The notes under the pieces are model-generated. The model saw only the letters and a program-made list of their open reading frames with translations. It was not told where the DNA came from and searched no databases. The position numbers and the translations under genes were made by a program. This document shows positions 6,374 through 14,738 of a DNA stretch of 17,004 nucleotides, one piece after another. The DNA is from JAVKSM01 sp039583705. GTDB taxonomy: Bacteria; Actinomycetota; Actinomycetes; Mycobacteriales; Pseudonocardiaceae. Position 1 is the stretch's first letter. The number at the start of each line of letters is the position of its first letter. The stretch is from assembly GCA_039583705.1 (NCBI GenBank), contig JAVKSM010000069.1:1-17004 (forward strand). Direction: 5' to 3'.

Positions 6374-6389
6374 TAACCTGGCTGTCGTG
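6374..6389 (+). promoter_or_regulatory. candidate -10 element giving a leaderless ABC-exporter transcript
   Basis: TAACCT at 6374-6379 fits the actinobacterial -10 pattern TANNNT and is followed after 7 nt by the GTG start at 6387. That spacing would place transcription initiation at or next to the start codon. No Shine-Dalgarno sequence lies before this GTG, consistent with leaderless translation, which is common in actinobacteria. A convincing -35 box is not visible at the expected distance. Confidence 0.45.
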
Positions 6390-9300
6390 CCCTCTTCCGC
6401 CGCCGTCCCGGGTTGGACCCGTCGCCTCGCTGCGCAGTGCTGGCGGCACCGCCGGCTGGCGGTCGCGGCCGTCACCGCGTCGGTGCTCGGCGTCAGCCTG
6501 GAAGCGGTCGGCCCGCTGCTCACCAGGGTCGCCGTGGACGACGCGGTGCGCGGGTCGACCGCCGCGCTCCCGGCACTGGTCGCCGGCCTGGCGGGGCTCG
6601 CGGTGCTCAGGTTCGGCGGCGCCTTCGCGCGGCGCTACCTCGGCGGTCGGCTCTCCCTCGACGTCCAGCACGACCTGCGTCGGCAGGTGTTCGGCTCGGT
6701 GCAGCGCTTCGACGGGCACAAGCAGGACGCGCTGCACACCGGGCAGGTCGTCTCCCGCGCCAACACCGACCTGCAGCTCGTCCAGGGTCTGCTGTCCATG
6801 GTTCCGCTGGTGCTCGGCACGGTGGCGCTGGTCATCGTCTCAATCGTCGCGATGCTCTTCCTCTCCCCGCTGCTCACGGTCATCGCGCTGGTCGTGGTGC
6901 CGGTCGCCGGCCTGGTCACGGCGCTGTCGCGGCGCACGCTCTTCCCGGCCACCTGGTCCGCGCAGCAACGGGCCGCCGACGTCGCGCAGCAGGTGGAGGA
7001 GGCGGTCACCGGGGTCCGCGTGGTCAAGGGGTTCGGCCAGGAAGACTCCGAGGTCGACCGGCTGGAAGGCACCGCGCGCCGGCTGTTCGCTGAGCGGCTG
7101 CGGGCGGCGCGGACAACCGCGAAGCTCAACCCCACGCTGTCCGCCCTGCCGTCGCTGGGTCAGGTGGCGGTGTTCGCCCTCGGCGGGTGGCTCGCGCTGC
7201 GCGGGCAGGTCAGCCTCGGCACCTTCCTGGCGTTCAGCTCCTACGTGGCGACCCTCATCGGGCCGGCCCGGATGATCGCCAGCCTGGTCGTCACCGCCCA
7301 GCTCGCGCGGGCCGGGGTGGAGCGGGTCTACGAGCTCATCGACTCGCAGCCCGAGGTGGCGGACGCGCCGGGGGCCGTCGACCTGCCGGACGGCCCGCTG
7401 CGCGTCGAGCTGGACGGTGTGCGGTTCGGCTACACCCGCAGCGAGCCGGTGCTCGACGGGGTGAGCCTGGTGGTCGAGCCGGGAGAGACGCTCGCCCTGG
7501 TCGGCACCGCGGGCTCCGGCAAGTCCACCGTCGCCCTGCTGCTGCCGCGCTTCTACGACCCGCAGGGCGGGGTGGTGCGGGTAGGTGGGCGGGACACCAG
7601 GGAGGTCAGGTTGGCCTCGCTGCGCAGCGCGATGGGCGTGGTGTTCGAGGAGGCGTTCCTCTTCTCCGACACGATCGCGGCCAACATCGCCTACGGCGTG
7701 CCGGACGCCACCGACGAGCAGGTGCGCGCCGCGGCCCGGGCCGCCCAGGTCGACGAGTTCGTCGCCGGCCTGCCGGACGGCTATGACACGCTCGTCGGCG
7801 AGCGCGGGCTGACGTTGTCCGGGGGGCAACGGCAGCGGGTCGCCCTGGCCCGCGCGCTGCTGTCCGACCCTCGGATCCTCGTGCTCGACGACGCCACCTC
7901 AGCGGTCGACTCCCGGACCGAGGCGGCCATCCACGCCACGCTGCGCACCGTCACCGCGCAACGCACCACGATCCTCGTCGCGCACCGCCGCTCCACGCTC
8001 GCACTGGCCGACCGGATCGCCGTGCTCGAGGCGGGCAGGGTCGTTGAGGTCGGCGTCCGGGAGGAGCTCGAAGCCCGCTGCGCGCTGTTCCGGGCACTGC
8101 TCGCCGGACCGGGCGATGACATTGACGAGGTCGTCGCCAAGCCCCCCGCCGCGTTCTCTCCGGGTCCGCACGGGGTGACCGCCGCGCTGTGGCCGGCCGA
8201 TGTGTCACCGGAGGGTACCGGCGGCGCCACGGCACAGGTTGGCGTCGACCGTGGCTCGCTGGGCGGCTTCTCGGGCCGTGGCTCGATGGGCAGGTCGTCG
8301 ACTGTGCTCGCTGGGCTGCCCCCCACCCCGGAGCTGCTGGCCGCCGTGGCGAAGCTCCCGCCCGCGACCGACGTCCCCCGGCTGGGCGGAGTCGACCCGC
8401 GCACCCCCGACCCGGGGTTCCGGCTCTCCCGGCTGCTACGGCCGGTGCGCAGGGTGCTCGTGCTGGCGATCACTCTGGTCGCCCTGGACGCGCTGGCGAG
8501 CGTCGCCTTCCCCTCGCTGGCCCGGCTGGCCGTCGACGGCGGCATCACGGGGCACTCACCGCGGGTGCTCACGCTGGCGGTCGTCCTCGGCCTGGTGGTC
8601 GTCGTCGCGGACTGGCTCGTCGTGGCGGCGCAGACCGTGCTCACCGCGCGCGCCGGGGAGGGCCTGCTGTTCGTGCTGCGGGTGCGCAGCTTCGCCCACC
8701 TGCAGCGCCTCGGCCTCGACTACTACGAGCGCGAGCTCGCTGGCCGGATCATGACCAGGATGACCACCGACGTCGACGCGCTGTCGACGTTCCTCCAAAC
8801 GGGCCTGGCGCAGGCCGTGGTCAGCCTGCTCACCGTGGGCGGCGTGGCTGTCGCGCTGCTGGTCACCGACGTCGAGCTGGCGCTGGTCGCGCTGGCCGCG
8901 CTGCCGCTGCTCATGGTCGCCACGGTCACTTTCCGGCGCCGCTCCTCGGTGGCCTACGCCGAGGCCCGGGAGCGCGTCAGCGTCGTCAACGCAGACTTCC
9001 AGGAGAACGTCGCCGGGCTGCGGGTGGCCCAGGCGTTCCGGCGGGAAGGCCGCAGCGCAGCCCTGTTCGCCCGCCGCAGCGACGACTACCGCACCTCCCG
9101 GCTGCGGGCGCAGCGCTACATCGCCACCTACTTTCCGTTCGTCGCGCTGCTGTCGGACGTGGCCCAGGCGGTGGTGCTGTTCGTCGGAGCCGCCCGGGTC
9201 GCCGGCGGCTCGCTGACCCCGGGCGTCCTCACCGCGTTTCTGCTCTATCTCGGGCTGTTCTTCACGCCGGTGCAGCAGCTATCCCAAGTGTTCGACGGCT

Positions 9301-10145
9301 ACCAGCAGGCCCGGGTCGGCCTGAGCCGCATCGGAGACCTGCTCCGCACCCCGACGTCGGTCCCCGCCGACCCCGACCCGGTGCCGGTGATCCGGTTGCG
9401 GGGCGAGGTCGAGCTGCGCGAAGTCACCTTCCACTACCCGGGGACGGGCATGCCCGCCCTCGACCGGGTGACGCTGCGGGTGCCGGCGGGCGAGACGGTC
9501 GCGCTGGTCGGGGCGACCGGCGCGGGCAAGTCGACCCTGGTCAAGCTGTTGGCCCGGTTCTACGACGTCACCGCTGGCGTGGTGTGCATCGACGGCGTCG
9601 ACGTGCGGCGCTTCGCGCTGGACGACTTCCGCCACCGCCTCGGTGTGGTGCCGCAGGAGGCCCACCTGTTCACCGGTGACATCGCCTCCAACGTCGCCTA
9701 CGGCCGCCCGCGCGCGGGGCCGGCCGAGGTCGAGGCGGCCACCCGGTCGGTCGGTGCGCTGGACATGGTCGCTGGGCTCTCCGGCGGGTTCCGCCACCCC
9801 ATCGGCGAGCGTGGCCAGGGGTTGTCCGCAGGGCAGCGTCAGCTCGTCGCGCTTGCCAGGGCCGAACTCGTCGACCCCGACCTGCTGCTGCTCGACGAGG
9901 CCACGGCGGCCCTGGATCCGGCGACCGAGGCGGCGGTGCTCGCCGCTTCCGACCGGCTCGCGGCCCGGCGCACGACGTTCGTCGTCGCCCACCGCCTGGC
10001 GACTGCCGCGAGGGCTGACCGGATCGTCGTGCTCTCCGGCGGGAGGATCGCCGAGCAGGGCAGCCACGACGAGCTGCTCGACGCGGACGGTCTCTACGCC
10101 CGACTCTGGCAGGCTGGCGCACCCACTGCCGACGCCGCCGCCTGA
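6387..10145 (+). CDS. single-chain (fused) ABC exporter with one degenerate ATP site
   Basis: A 1252-residue protein with two ABC-exporter halves in tandem, each a six-helix membrane domain followed by an ATPase domain. In half 1, Walker A is GTAGSGKST (373-381), the signature is LSGGQRQR (477-484), Walker B is LVLDDATSAVD with Asp502 in place of the catalytic Glu, and the H-loop is His533. A Gly/Pro-rich linker follows (about 570-660). In half 2, Walker A is GATGAGKST (from 1042), the signature is LSAGQRQL (1146-1153), and Walker B is LLLLDEATAALD with Glu1171. The changed Walker B of half 1 and changed signature of half 2 belong to the same composite site, so one site is degenerate and one is consensus, as in heterodimeric exporters. 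The fused layout resembles mycobacterial Rv0194; the substrate is unknown. GTG 6387 is chosen over upstream starts because the protein before it is low-complexity and a -10 element precedes it. Confidence 0.94.
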   Translation: MPSSAAVPGWTRRLAAQCWRHRRLAVAAVTASVLGVSLEAVGPLLTRVAVDDAVRGSTAALPALVAGLAGLAVLRFGGAFARRYLGGRLSLDVQHDLRRQVFGSVQRFDGHKQDALHTGQVVSRANTDLQLVQGLLSMVPLVLGTVALVIVSIVAMLFLSPLLTVIALVVVPVAGLVTALSRRTLFPATWSAQQRAADVAQQVEEAVTGVRVVKGFGQEDSEVDRLEGTARRLFAERLRAARTTAKLNPTLSALPSLGQVAVFALGGWLALRGQVSLGTFLAFSSYVATLIGPARMIASLVVTAQLARAGVERVYELIDSQPEVADAPGAVDLPDGPLRVELDGVRFGYTRSEPVLDGVSLVVEPGETLALVGTAGSGKSTVALLLPRFYDPQGGVVRVGGRDTREVRLASLRSAMGVVFEEAFLFSDTIAANIAYGVPDATDEQVRAAARAAQVDEFVAGLPDGYDTLVGERGLTLSGGQRQRVALARALLSDPRILVLDDATSAVDSRTEAAIHATLRTVTAQRTTILVAHRRSTLALADRIAVLEAGRVVEVGVREELEARCALFRALLAGPGDDIDEVVAKPPAAFSPGPHGVTAALWPADVSPEGTGGATAQVGVDRGSLGGFSGRGSMGRSSTVLAGLPPTPELLAAVAKLPPATDVPRLGGVDPRTPDPGFRLSRLLRPVRRVLVLAITLVALDALASVAFPSLARLAVDGGITGHSPRVLTLAVVLGLVVVVADWLVVAAQTVLTARAGEGLLFVLRVRSFAHLQRLGLDYYERELAGRIMTRMTTDVDALSTFLQTGLAQAVVSLLTVGGVAVALLVTDVELALVALAALPLLMVATVTFRRRSSVAYAEARERVSVVNADFQENVAGLRVAQAFRREGRSAALFARRSDDYRTSRLRAQRYIATYFPFVALLSDVAQAVVLFVGAARVAGGSLTPGVLTAFLLYLGLFFTPVQQLSQVFDGYQQARVGLSRIGDLLRTPTSVPADPDPVPVIRLRGEVELREVTFHYPGTGMPALDRVTLRVPAGETVALVGATGAGKSTLVKLLARFYDVTAGVVCIDGVDVRRFALDDFRHRLGVVPQEAHLFTGDIASNVAYGRPRAGPAEVEAATRSVGALDMVAGLSGGFRHPIGERGQGLSAGQRQLVALARAELVDPDLLLLDEATAALDPATEAAVLAASDRLAARRTTFVVAHRLATAARADRIVVLSGGRIAEQGSHDELLDADGLYARLWQAGAPTADAAA

Positions 10146-10162
10146 CTCAGCTCGCCGAGCCA

Positions 10163-10179
10163 CCCCGCCGGCCGCGGGG
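10163..10179 (+). terminator. candidate GC-rich terminator after the ABC exporter gene
   Basis: CCCCGC (10163-10168) and GCGGGG (10174-10179) form a 6-bp all-GC stem with a 5-nt loop, 18 nt after the exporter stop codon. No T-tract follows. Hairpins of this type without a U tail are often proposed as terminators in high-GC actinobacteria, but the sequence alone does not prove it. Confidence 0.35.
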
Positions 10180-10190
10180 ACTACCCTCGT

Positions 10191-10220
10191 TGCCGGTGTC
10201 CGGCGGTGTCCGGCGGTGTC
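10191..10220 (+). repeat. three tandem 10-mers upstream of kgd
   Basis: CGGCGGTGTC occurs twice exactly in tandem (10201-10210 and 10211-10220), preceded by the near copy TGCCGGTGTC (10191-10200, 8 of 10 matches). The array ends 30 nt before the kgd start codon and lies just after TACCCT (10182-10187), which fits the -10 pattern TANNNT. If that is the promoter, the repeats are at the start of the leader. They could be a protein-binding array with about one helical turn per unit, or plain slippage. Confidence 0.65.
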
Positions 10221-10250
10221 GGCAGCGAGTGATTGAGGCGATAGGAGCCC

Positions 10251-13200
10251 GTGTCCAGCAGCAGCTTCATCTCGGGGTTCGGTCCGAACGAGTGGCTGGT
10301 CGAGGAGATGTACCAGCGTTTCCTCGATGACCCGGATTCCGTCGACTCGGCGTGGCACGACTTCTTCGCCGACTACCAGCCCGGCGGTGGTAGGAAGCCG
10401 ACCGGCCACGGTCCGGTCGCCGGCACCGGCGGCCCGGCCCCGGGCGTCACGCAGCCCGGGGAAGCATCGCTGTCGGCCACGCGCGTCACGCGGCCGCTGG
10501 GAGCACCGCTCTCGCGCCCGAAGTCCGAGAACGGCCGGGCCCCCGCCACCGCGACCCCCCGGCCGACGCCGGCCACTGCGCCCCGGCCGACGCCGGCGGC
10601 CACCCCCTGGCCGACGCCGACCACCGCGACCCCCCTGCCGACGCCGGTCAGTCCGGTGACGGACAACGGTGCCCCCACCAAGCCGGCGGCTGGCAGCACG
10701 AGCACCGTCAGGCCGGTCGCCCCACCGGACGGCGACACCCGCACCCCGTTGCGCGGCGCGGCCGTCGCGGTCGTCAAGAACATGCAGGCCTCGCTGGCGA
10801 TCCCGACGGCGACGAGCGTCAGGGCGGTCCCCGCCAAGTTGCTCGCCGACAATCGCATCGTCATCAACAACCACCTCAGGCGCACCCGCGGCGGGAAGAT
10901 CTCCTTCACGCACCTCATCGGCTACGCGGTGGTCCGGGCGTTGGCGGACTTCCCGATGATGAACCGCCACTTCACCGAGGTCGACGGCAGGCCGACCGTG
11001 GTCGAGCCGCAGCACGTCAACCTCGGCTTGGCCATCGACCTGCCAGCCAGGGACGGCAGGCCGCGCTCCCTCGTCGTCGCCTCGATCAAGGCGTGCGCGG
11101 CGATGAGCTTCTCGCAGTTCTGGGCGGCATACGAGGAGGTCATCCGCAAGGCCCGGGGCGGCGGCCTCACCGCGGCGGACCTCACCGCCACGACGATCAG
11201 CCTCACCAACCCCGGGACGCTGGGCACCAACCACTCGGTACCCCGGCTGCTGCCCGGGCAGGGCACGATCGTCGGTGTCGGCGCGATGGAGTACCCGGCC
11301 GAGTTCCAGGGGGCCAGCGACGAGCGGCTCGCCCAGATCGGCGTCAGTAAGATCATTACACTGACCTCGACCTATGACCACCGCATCATCCAGGGTGCGG
11401 AGTCAGGGGACTTCCTGCGCCGGATCCACGAACTCGTGCTCGGCGGCGACGGCTTCTACGACAGTGTCTTCTCCGCCCTGCGGATCCCCTACGAGCCGGT
11501 GCGGTGGGTGCAGGACATCCCCGAGGGCGAGATCGCCAAGACCGCTCGGGTGCTCGAGCTCATCCACGCCTACCGCACCCGTGGCCACCTCATGGCCGAC
11601 ACCGACCCGCTGAACTACCGGCAGCGCCGCCACCCGGATCTCGACGTGCTCACCCACGGCCTGACGCTGTGGGACCTCGACCGGGACTTCGCCGTCGGTG
11701 GGTTCGCCTCCCGCGGGCACATGAAGCTGCGGGACGTGCTCGGTGTGCTGCGCGACTCTTACTGCCGCACCGTCGGTGTCGAGTACATGCACACCATCGA
11801 CCCCGAGCGGCGGCGGTGGCTGCAGGACCGGGTGGAGGTGCCGCACGAGAAGCTGCCCGTCTCCGAGCAGAAGTACATCCTGTCCAAGCTCAACGCCGCC
11901 GAGGCCTTCGAGACGTTTCTGCAGACCAAGTACATCGGGCAGAAGCGGTTCTCGCTGGAGGGCGCCGAGACGGTGATCCCGCTCCTCGACGCGGTGCTGG
12001 ACAAGGCCGCCGAGCACGGGCTGGACGAGGTCGTCATCGCCATGCCGCACCGCGGTCGGCTCAACGTGCTCGCCAACATCGTCGGCAAGCCGATCTCTCA
12101 GATCTTCCGGGAGTTCGAGGGCAACGTCGACCCGGGCCAGGCGCACGGCTCCGGTGACGTCAAGTACCACCTCGGCGCGGAGGGCAAGTTCTTCCGGATG
12201 TTCGGCGACGGCGAGACCCTGGTGTCGCTGACGTCCAACCCGTCGCACCTGGAAGCGGTCGACCCGGTGCTGGAGGGCATCGTCCGGGCCAAGCAGGACC
12301 TGCTGGACAAGGGCGAGCAGGGCTTCACCGTGCTGCCGGTCGCGCTGCACGGCGACGCCTCGTTCGCGGGGCAGGGCGTGGTGGCCGAGACCCTCAACCT
12401 CGCGCTGCTGCGCGGCTACCGCACGGGCGGCACGGTGCACGTCGTGGTGAACAACCAGGTCGGCTTCACCACCGCCCCGGAGCACACCCGCTCCAGCCAG
12501 TACTGCACCGACGTCGCGAAGATGATCGGCGCCCCGGTGTTCCACGTCAACGGCGACGACCCGGAGGCCTGTGTCTGGGTGGCCAAGCTCGCCGTCGACT
12601 TCCGGCAACGGTGGAACTCCGACGTCGTCATCGACATGATCTGCTACCGGCGCCGGGGGCACAACGAGGGCGACGACCCGTCGATGACCCAGCCGGCGAT
12701 GTACGACGTCATCGACGCCAAGCGCAGCGTCCGCAAGACCTACACCGAGGCTCTCATCGGCCGGGGCGACCTGTCGATGGAGGAGGCCGAGTACGCGCTC
12801 CGGGACTACGCGAACCAGCTCGAGCACGTCTTCAACGAGGTCAGGGAGCTCGAGCGGGGTGCGGTCGCCCCCAGTCCCTCGGTGGAGTCCGAGCAGCCGG
12901 TGCCGGTCGCGCTGGAGACCGCCGTCCCGCGCAGCGTCGTGGCGCGCATCGGGGAGGCGCACGTCAACCTGCCCGACGGGTTCAGCGTGCACCCGAGGGT
13001 GCGGCCGGTCCTCGAACGGCGCGCCATGATGGCGAGGGAGGGGGGCGTCGACTGGGCGTTCGCCGAGCTGCTGGCTTTCGGGTCCCTGCTGCTGGAGGGC
13101 CGACTGGTGCGGCTGTCGGGGCAGGACTCCCGGCGGGGCACCTTCGTGCAGCGGCATTCCGTGCTGATCGACCGCCGGACCGGCGAGGAGTACACGCCAC

Positions 13201-14081
13201 TGCGGGAGCTGGCGCCCGACCAGGGCAGGTTCCTGGCCTACGACTCGGCGCTGTCGGAGTTCGCCGCCCTCGGCTTCGAGTACGGCTACTCGGTGGCCAA
13301 CCCCGAGGCCCTGGTGGTGTGGGAGGCCCAGTTCGGGGACTTCGTCAACGGCGCGCAGTCGGTCATCGACGAGTTCATCTCCTCCGGCGAGGCGAAGTGG
13401 GGGCAGACCTCCGATATCGTGCTGCTGCTGCCGCACGGCCACGAGGGCCAGGGCCCGGACCACACCTCCGGCAGGATCGAGCGGTTCCTCCAGCTCTGCG
13501 CCGAGGACTCGATGACCGTGGCGGTGCCGTCCGACCCGGCGAACTACTTCCACCTGTTGCGCCGTCACGTCCTGGACGGCATCCGGCGCCCGCTGGTGGT
13601 GTTCACGCCGAAGTCCATGCTTCGCCACAAGGCGGTGACCAGCCCGTTGGAGGCCTTCACCACGGGCAGGTTCCGGTCGGTGCTCGACGACCCGGCCTTC
13701 GCGGACCGCTCCGGGGACGGGGTGCGCCGGGTGTTGCTGTGCAGTGGCAAGCTCTACTACGAGCTCGCCGCGGCCAGGGCCAAGCAGGAGATCAGCGACA
13801 CCGCGATCGTGCGGCTGGAGCAGCTCTACCCGGTGCCGCAGCGCAAGCTGCCGCTGGTGCTCGACCACTACCCGAACGCCAGCGAGCTGCGCTGGGTGCA
13901 GGAAGAGCCCGCCAACCAGGGTGCGTGGCCGTTCTACGGCCTGCTGCTGCCCCACCTCGTCCCGGCGCGGTTCCGGCGGCTGGAGCGGATCTCCCGGCGC
14001 TCGATGGCCGCGCCGGCCGCCGGCTCCGGCAAGGTGCACGAGGTCGAGCAGGCGGAGGTCGTCGCCAGGGCCTTCTCCTGA
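10251..14081 (+). CDS. kgd: multifunctional 2-oxoglutarate metabolism enzyme Kgd (E1o with fused E2-type domain)
   Basis: A 1276-residue thiamine-diphosphate enzyme of the actinobacterial Kgd/OdhA/SucA type. It decarboxylates 2-oxoglutarate in the TCA cycle and can yield succinyl-CoA, succinate semialdehyde or 2-hydroxy-3-oxoadipate. Visible parts are the N-terminal helical segment (GPNEWLVEEMYQRF), a Thr/Pro linker (about 97-135), an E2-like acyltransferase domain (about 175-405, catalytic-type TYDHRIIQG with His377), and the E1 part from about 425. The E1 part contains MPHRGRLNVLANI, the ThDP-binding stretch from GDASFAGQG (701) to NNQVGF (from 734), and a C-terminal pyrimidine-binding and transketolase-like region. 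In relatives the FHA protein GarA/OdhI controls activity. The GTG start has AGGAG at 10243-10247, only 3 nt away, which is unusually close. No in-frame upstream start fits better. Confidence 0.97.
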   Translation: MSSSSFISGFGPNEWLVEEMYQRFLDDPDSVDSAWHDFFADYQPGGGRKPTGHGPVAGTGGPAPGVTQPGEASLSATRVTRPLGAPLSRPKSENGRAPATATPRPTPATAPRPTPAATPWPTPTTATPLPTPVSPVTDNGAPTKPAAGSTSTVRPVAPPDGDTRTPLRGAAVAVVKNMQASLAIPTATSVRAVPAKLLADNRIVINNHLRRTRGGKISFTHLIGYAVVRALADFPMMNRHFTEVDGRPTVVEPQHVNLGLAIDLPARDGRPRSLVVASIKACAAMSFSQFWAAYEEVIRKARGGGLTAADLTATTISLTNPGTLGTNHSVPRLLPGQGTIVGVGAMEYPAEFQGASDERLAQIGVSKIITLTSTYDHRIIQGAESGDFLRRIHELVLGGDGFYDSVFSALRIPYEPVRWVQDIPEGEIAKTARVLELIHAYRTRGHLMADTDPLNYRQRRHPDLDVLTHGLTLWDLDRDFAVGGFASRGHMKLRDVLGVLRDSYCRTVGVEYMHTIDPERRRWLQDRVEVPHEKLPVSEQKYILSKLNAAEAFETFLQTKYIGQKRFSLEGAETVIPLLDAVLDKAAEHGLDEVVIAMPHRGRLNVLANIVGKPISQIFREFEGNVDPGQAHGSGDVKYHLGAEGKFFRMFGDGETLVSLTSNPSHLEAVDPVLEGIVRAKQDLLDKGEQGFTVLPVALHGDASFAGQGVVAETLNLALLRGYRTGGTVHVVVNNQVGFTTAPEHTRSSQYCTDVAKMIGAPVFHVNGDDPEACVWVAKLAVDFRQRWNSDVVIDMICYRRRGHNEGDDPSMTQPAMYDVIDAKRSVRKTYTEALIGRGDLSMEEAEYALRDYANQLEHVFNEVRELERGAVAPSPSVESEQPVPVALETAVPRSVVARIGEAHVNLPDGFSVHPRVRPVLERRAMMAREGGVDWAFAELLAFGSLLLEGRLVRLSGQDSRRGTFVQRHSVLIDRRTGEEYTPLRELAPDQGRFLAYDSALSEFAALGFEYGYSVANPEALVVWEAQFGDFVNGAQSVIDEFISSGEAKWGQTSDIVLLLPHGHEGQGPDHTSGRIERFLQLCAEDSMTVAVPSDPANYFHLLRRHVLDGIRRPLVVFTPKSMLRHKAVTSPLEAFTTGRFRSVLDDPAFADRSGDGVRRVLLCSGKLYYELAAARAKQEISDTAIVRLEQLYPVPQRKLPLVLDHYPNASELRWVQEEPANQGAWPFYGLLLPHLVPARFRRLERISRRSMAAPAAGSGKVHEVEQAEVVARAFS
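10563..10645 (+). repeat. in-gene tandem repeats coding the Thr/Pro linker of Kgd
   Basis: CCGACGCC recurs at 10563, 10587, 10611 and 10638, giving periods of 24, 24 and 27 nt. Each unit codes about eight or nine residues with a Pro-Thr-Pro core within a Pro/Thr/Ala-rich stretch. It lies between the N-terminal helix and the acyltransferase domain, and would act as a flexible linker whose length can change by slippage in codon multiples without breaking the frame. Confidence 0.75.
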
Positions 14082-14097
14082 TCCGCCTCCTGATCCG
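14076..14097 (+). repeat. 12-nt tandem duplication over the kgd stop codon
   Basis: TCCTGATCCG occurs at 14076-14085 and 14088-14097 (period 12). The first copy contains the kgd TGA (14079-14081). The second supplies another TGA in the same frame (14091-14093), so the gene has a duplicated in-frame stop. It probably arose by slippage. Confidence 0.7.
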
Positions 14098-14229
14098 TGG
14101 CACTGGGCCGTCCAGGTGCGATCGGCCGTGACCTACAATGCCGCCGATCACCACAGGCGTGGGACCCGGTGGGTCTCGGAGGGACGGATGTACTTCACGT
14201 CGACGACCGGGACGACGACGGCCTCGACG

Positions 14230-14511
14230 AGGTGTGAGGGCAGCGCCGCTCGCCCAGGCAGCCGCGGGCCGCCGGCCCGGTCCTGTGCCCCGCCCGGGCA
14301 GGTGCCCGTTCGTCGTCACAGCTTCCGCTGCGGCCAGCGGGGCAAGCTCGCCCGAGCAGCCCAGCGACCCGTACTCGTGGACCACCGGGGTGATCCACGC
14401 GTTGGGCACGGCCGCGAGGGTGGCCGTGGTCGCCGGCCGGACGCCGGTGTGGCCGGCGACCAGGGTGCCCAGCCGCAGCAGCATGAGTGCCCGCACGACC
14501 TCGCGCCGTCG
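14230..14511 (-). pseudogene. hutH: histidine ammonia-lyase (HutH) remnant
   Basis: On the minus strand the frame reads REVVRALMLLRLGTL, VAGHTGVRP, ITPVVHEYGSLGCSGELAPL and then weakly GRRPAAAWASGAALTP. This matches the part of histidine ammonia-lyases around the tripeptide that forms the MIO cofactor (Ala-Ser-Gly in most, read here as Cys-Ser-Gly). The usual following GDLAPL is GELAPL, and the His after it is lost. Only about 60-90 of roughly 510 residues remain. An in-frame TAG lies just upstream near 14547, and the frame then runs into unrelated sequence, so it is a dead fragment. HutH would normally deaminate histidine to urocanate. Confidence 0.6.
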
Positions 14512-14718
14512 GGAAGCGCCGTCCGGGTGCCCGCCGCGAGCCCCCGCCTACCCCATCGCAGCCGCCGTCGGGCTGTCCAGGCCAGGCCATCACCCGTTCC
14601 GGCTACAGGGTGCTAGGTGTCGGGCACACAGTGCGGAGCGCCATTACCTGCCCCGCCCACTTACCCGGTGCGCATCCGCGGTGTTACCAATGGTGATCTC
14701 CGCCACACCGACCACCAC

Positions 14719-14738
14719 CCGTGGCCTGCGGGCCACGG
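14719..14738 (+). promoter_or_regulatory. 8-bp stem-loop in the leader of the hydrogenase operon
   Basis: CCGTGGCC (14719-14726), loop TGCG, GGCCACGG (14731-14738) is a perfect inverted repeat. It ends 5 nt before the ribosome-binding site GGGGGA (14744-14749) of the small-subunit gene at 14756. It may be an operator for a dimeric regulator, a leader hairpin that affects initiation or mRNA stability, or a terminator for transcription entering from upstream. No T-tract follows, which makes the terminator reading the least likely. Confidence 0.5.

Noticed and set aside
9279..11381. 700-codon minus-strand frame spanning the exporter end, the kgd promoter region and the kgd start
   Set aside because: It is antisense to two well-supported genes and has biased composition without motifs.
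11403..14039. 878-codon open frame on the minus strand, antisense to kgd
   Set aside because: Kgd on the plus strand has clear catalytic motifs throughout; the antisense product is low-complexity and unrecognisable.
14134..14139. TACAAT as a hydrogenase promoter -10 box
   Set aside because: It matches the consensus well but lies over 600 nt before the small-subunit start and has no -35 partner.
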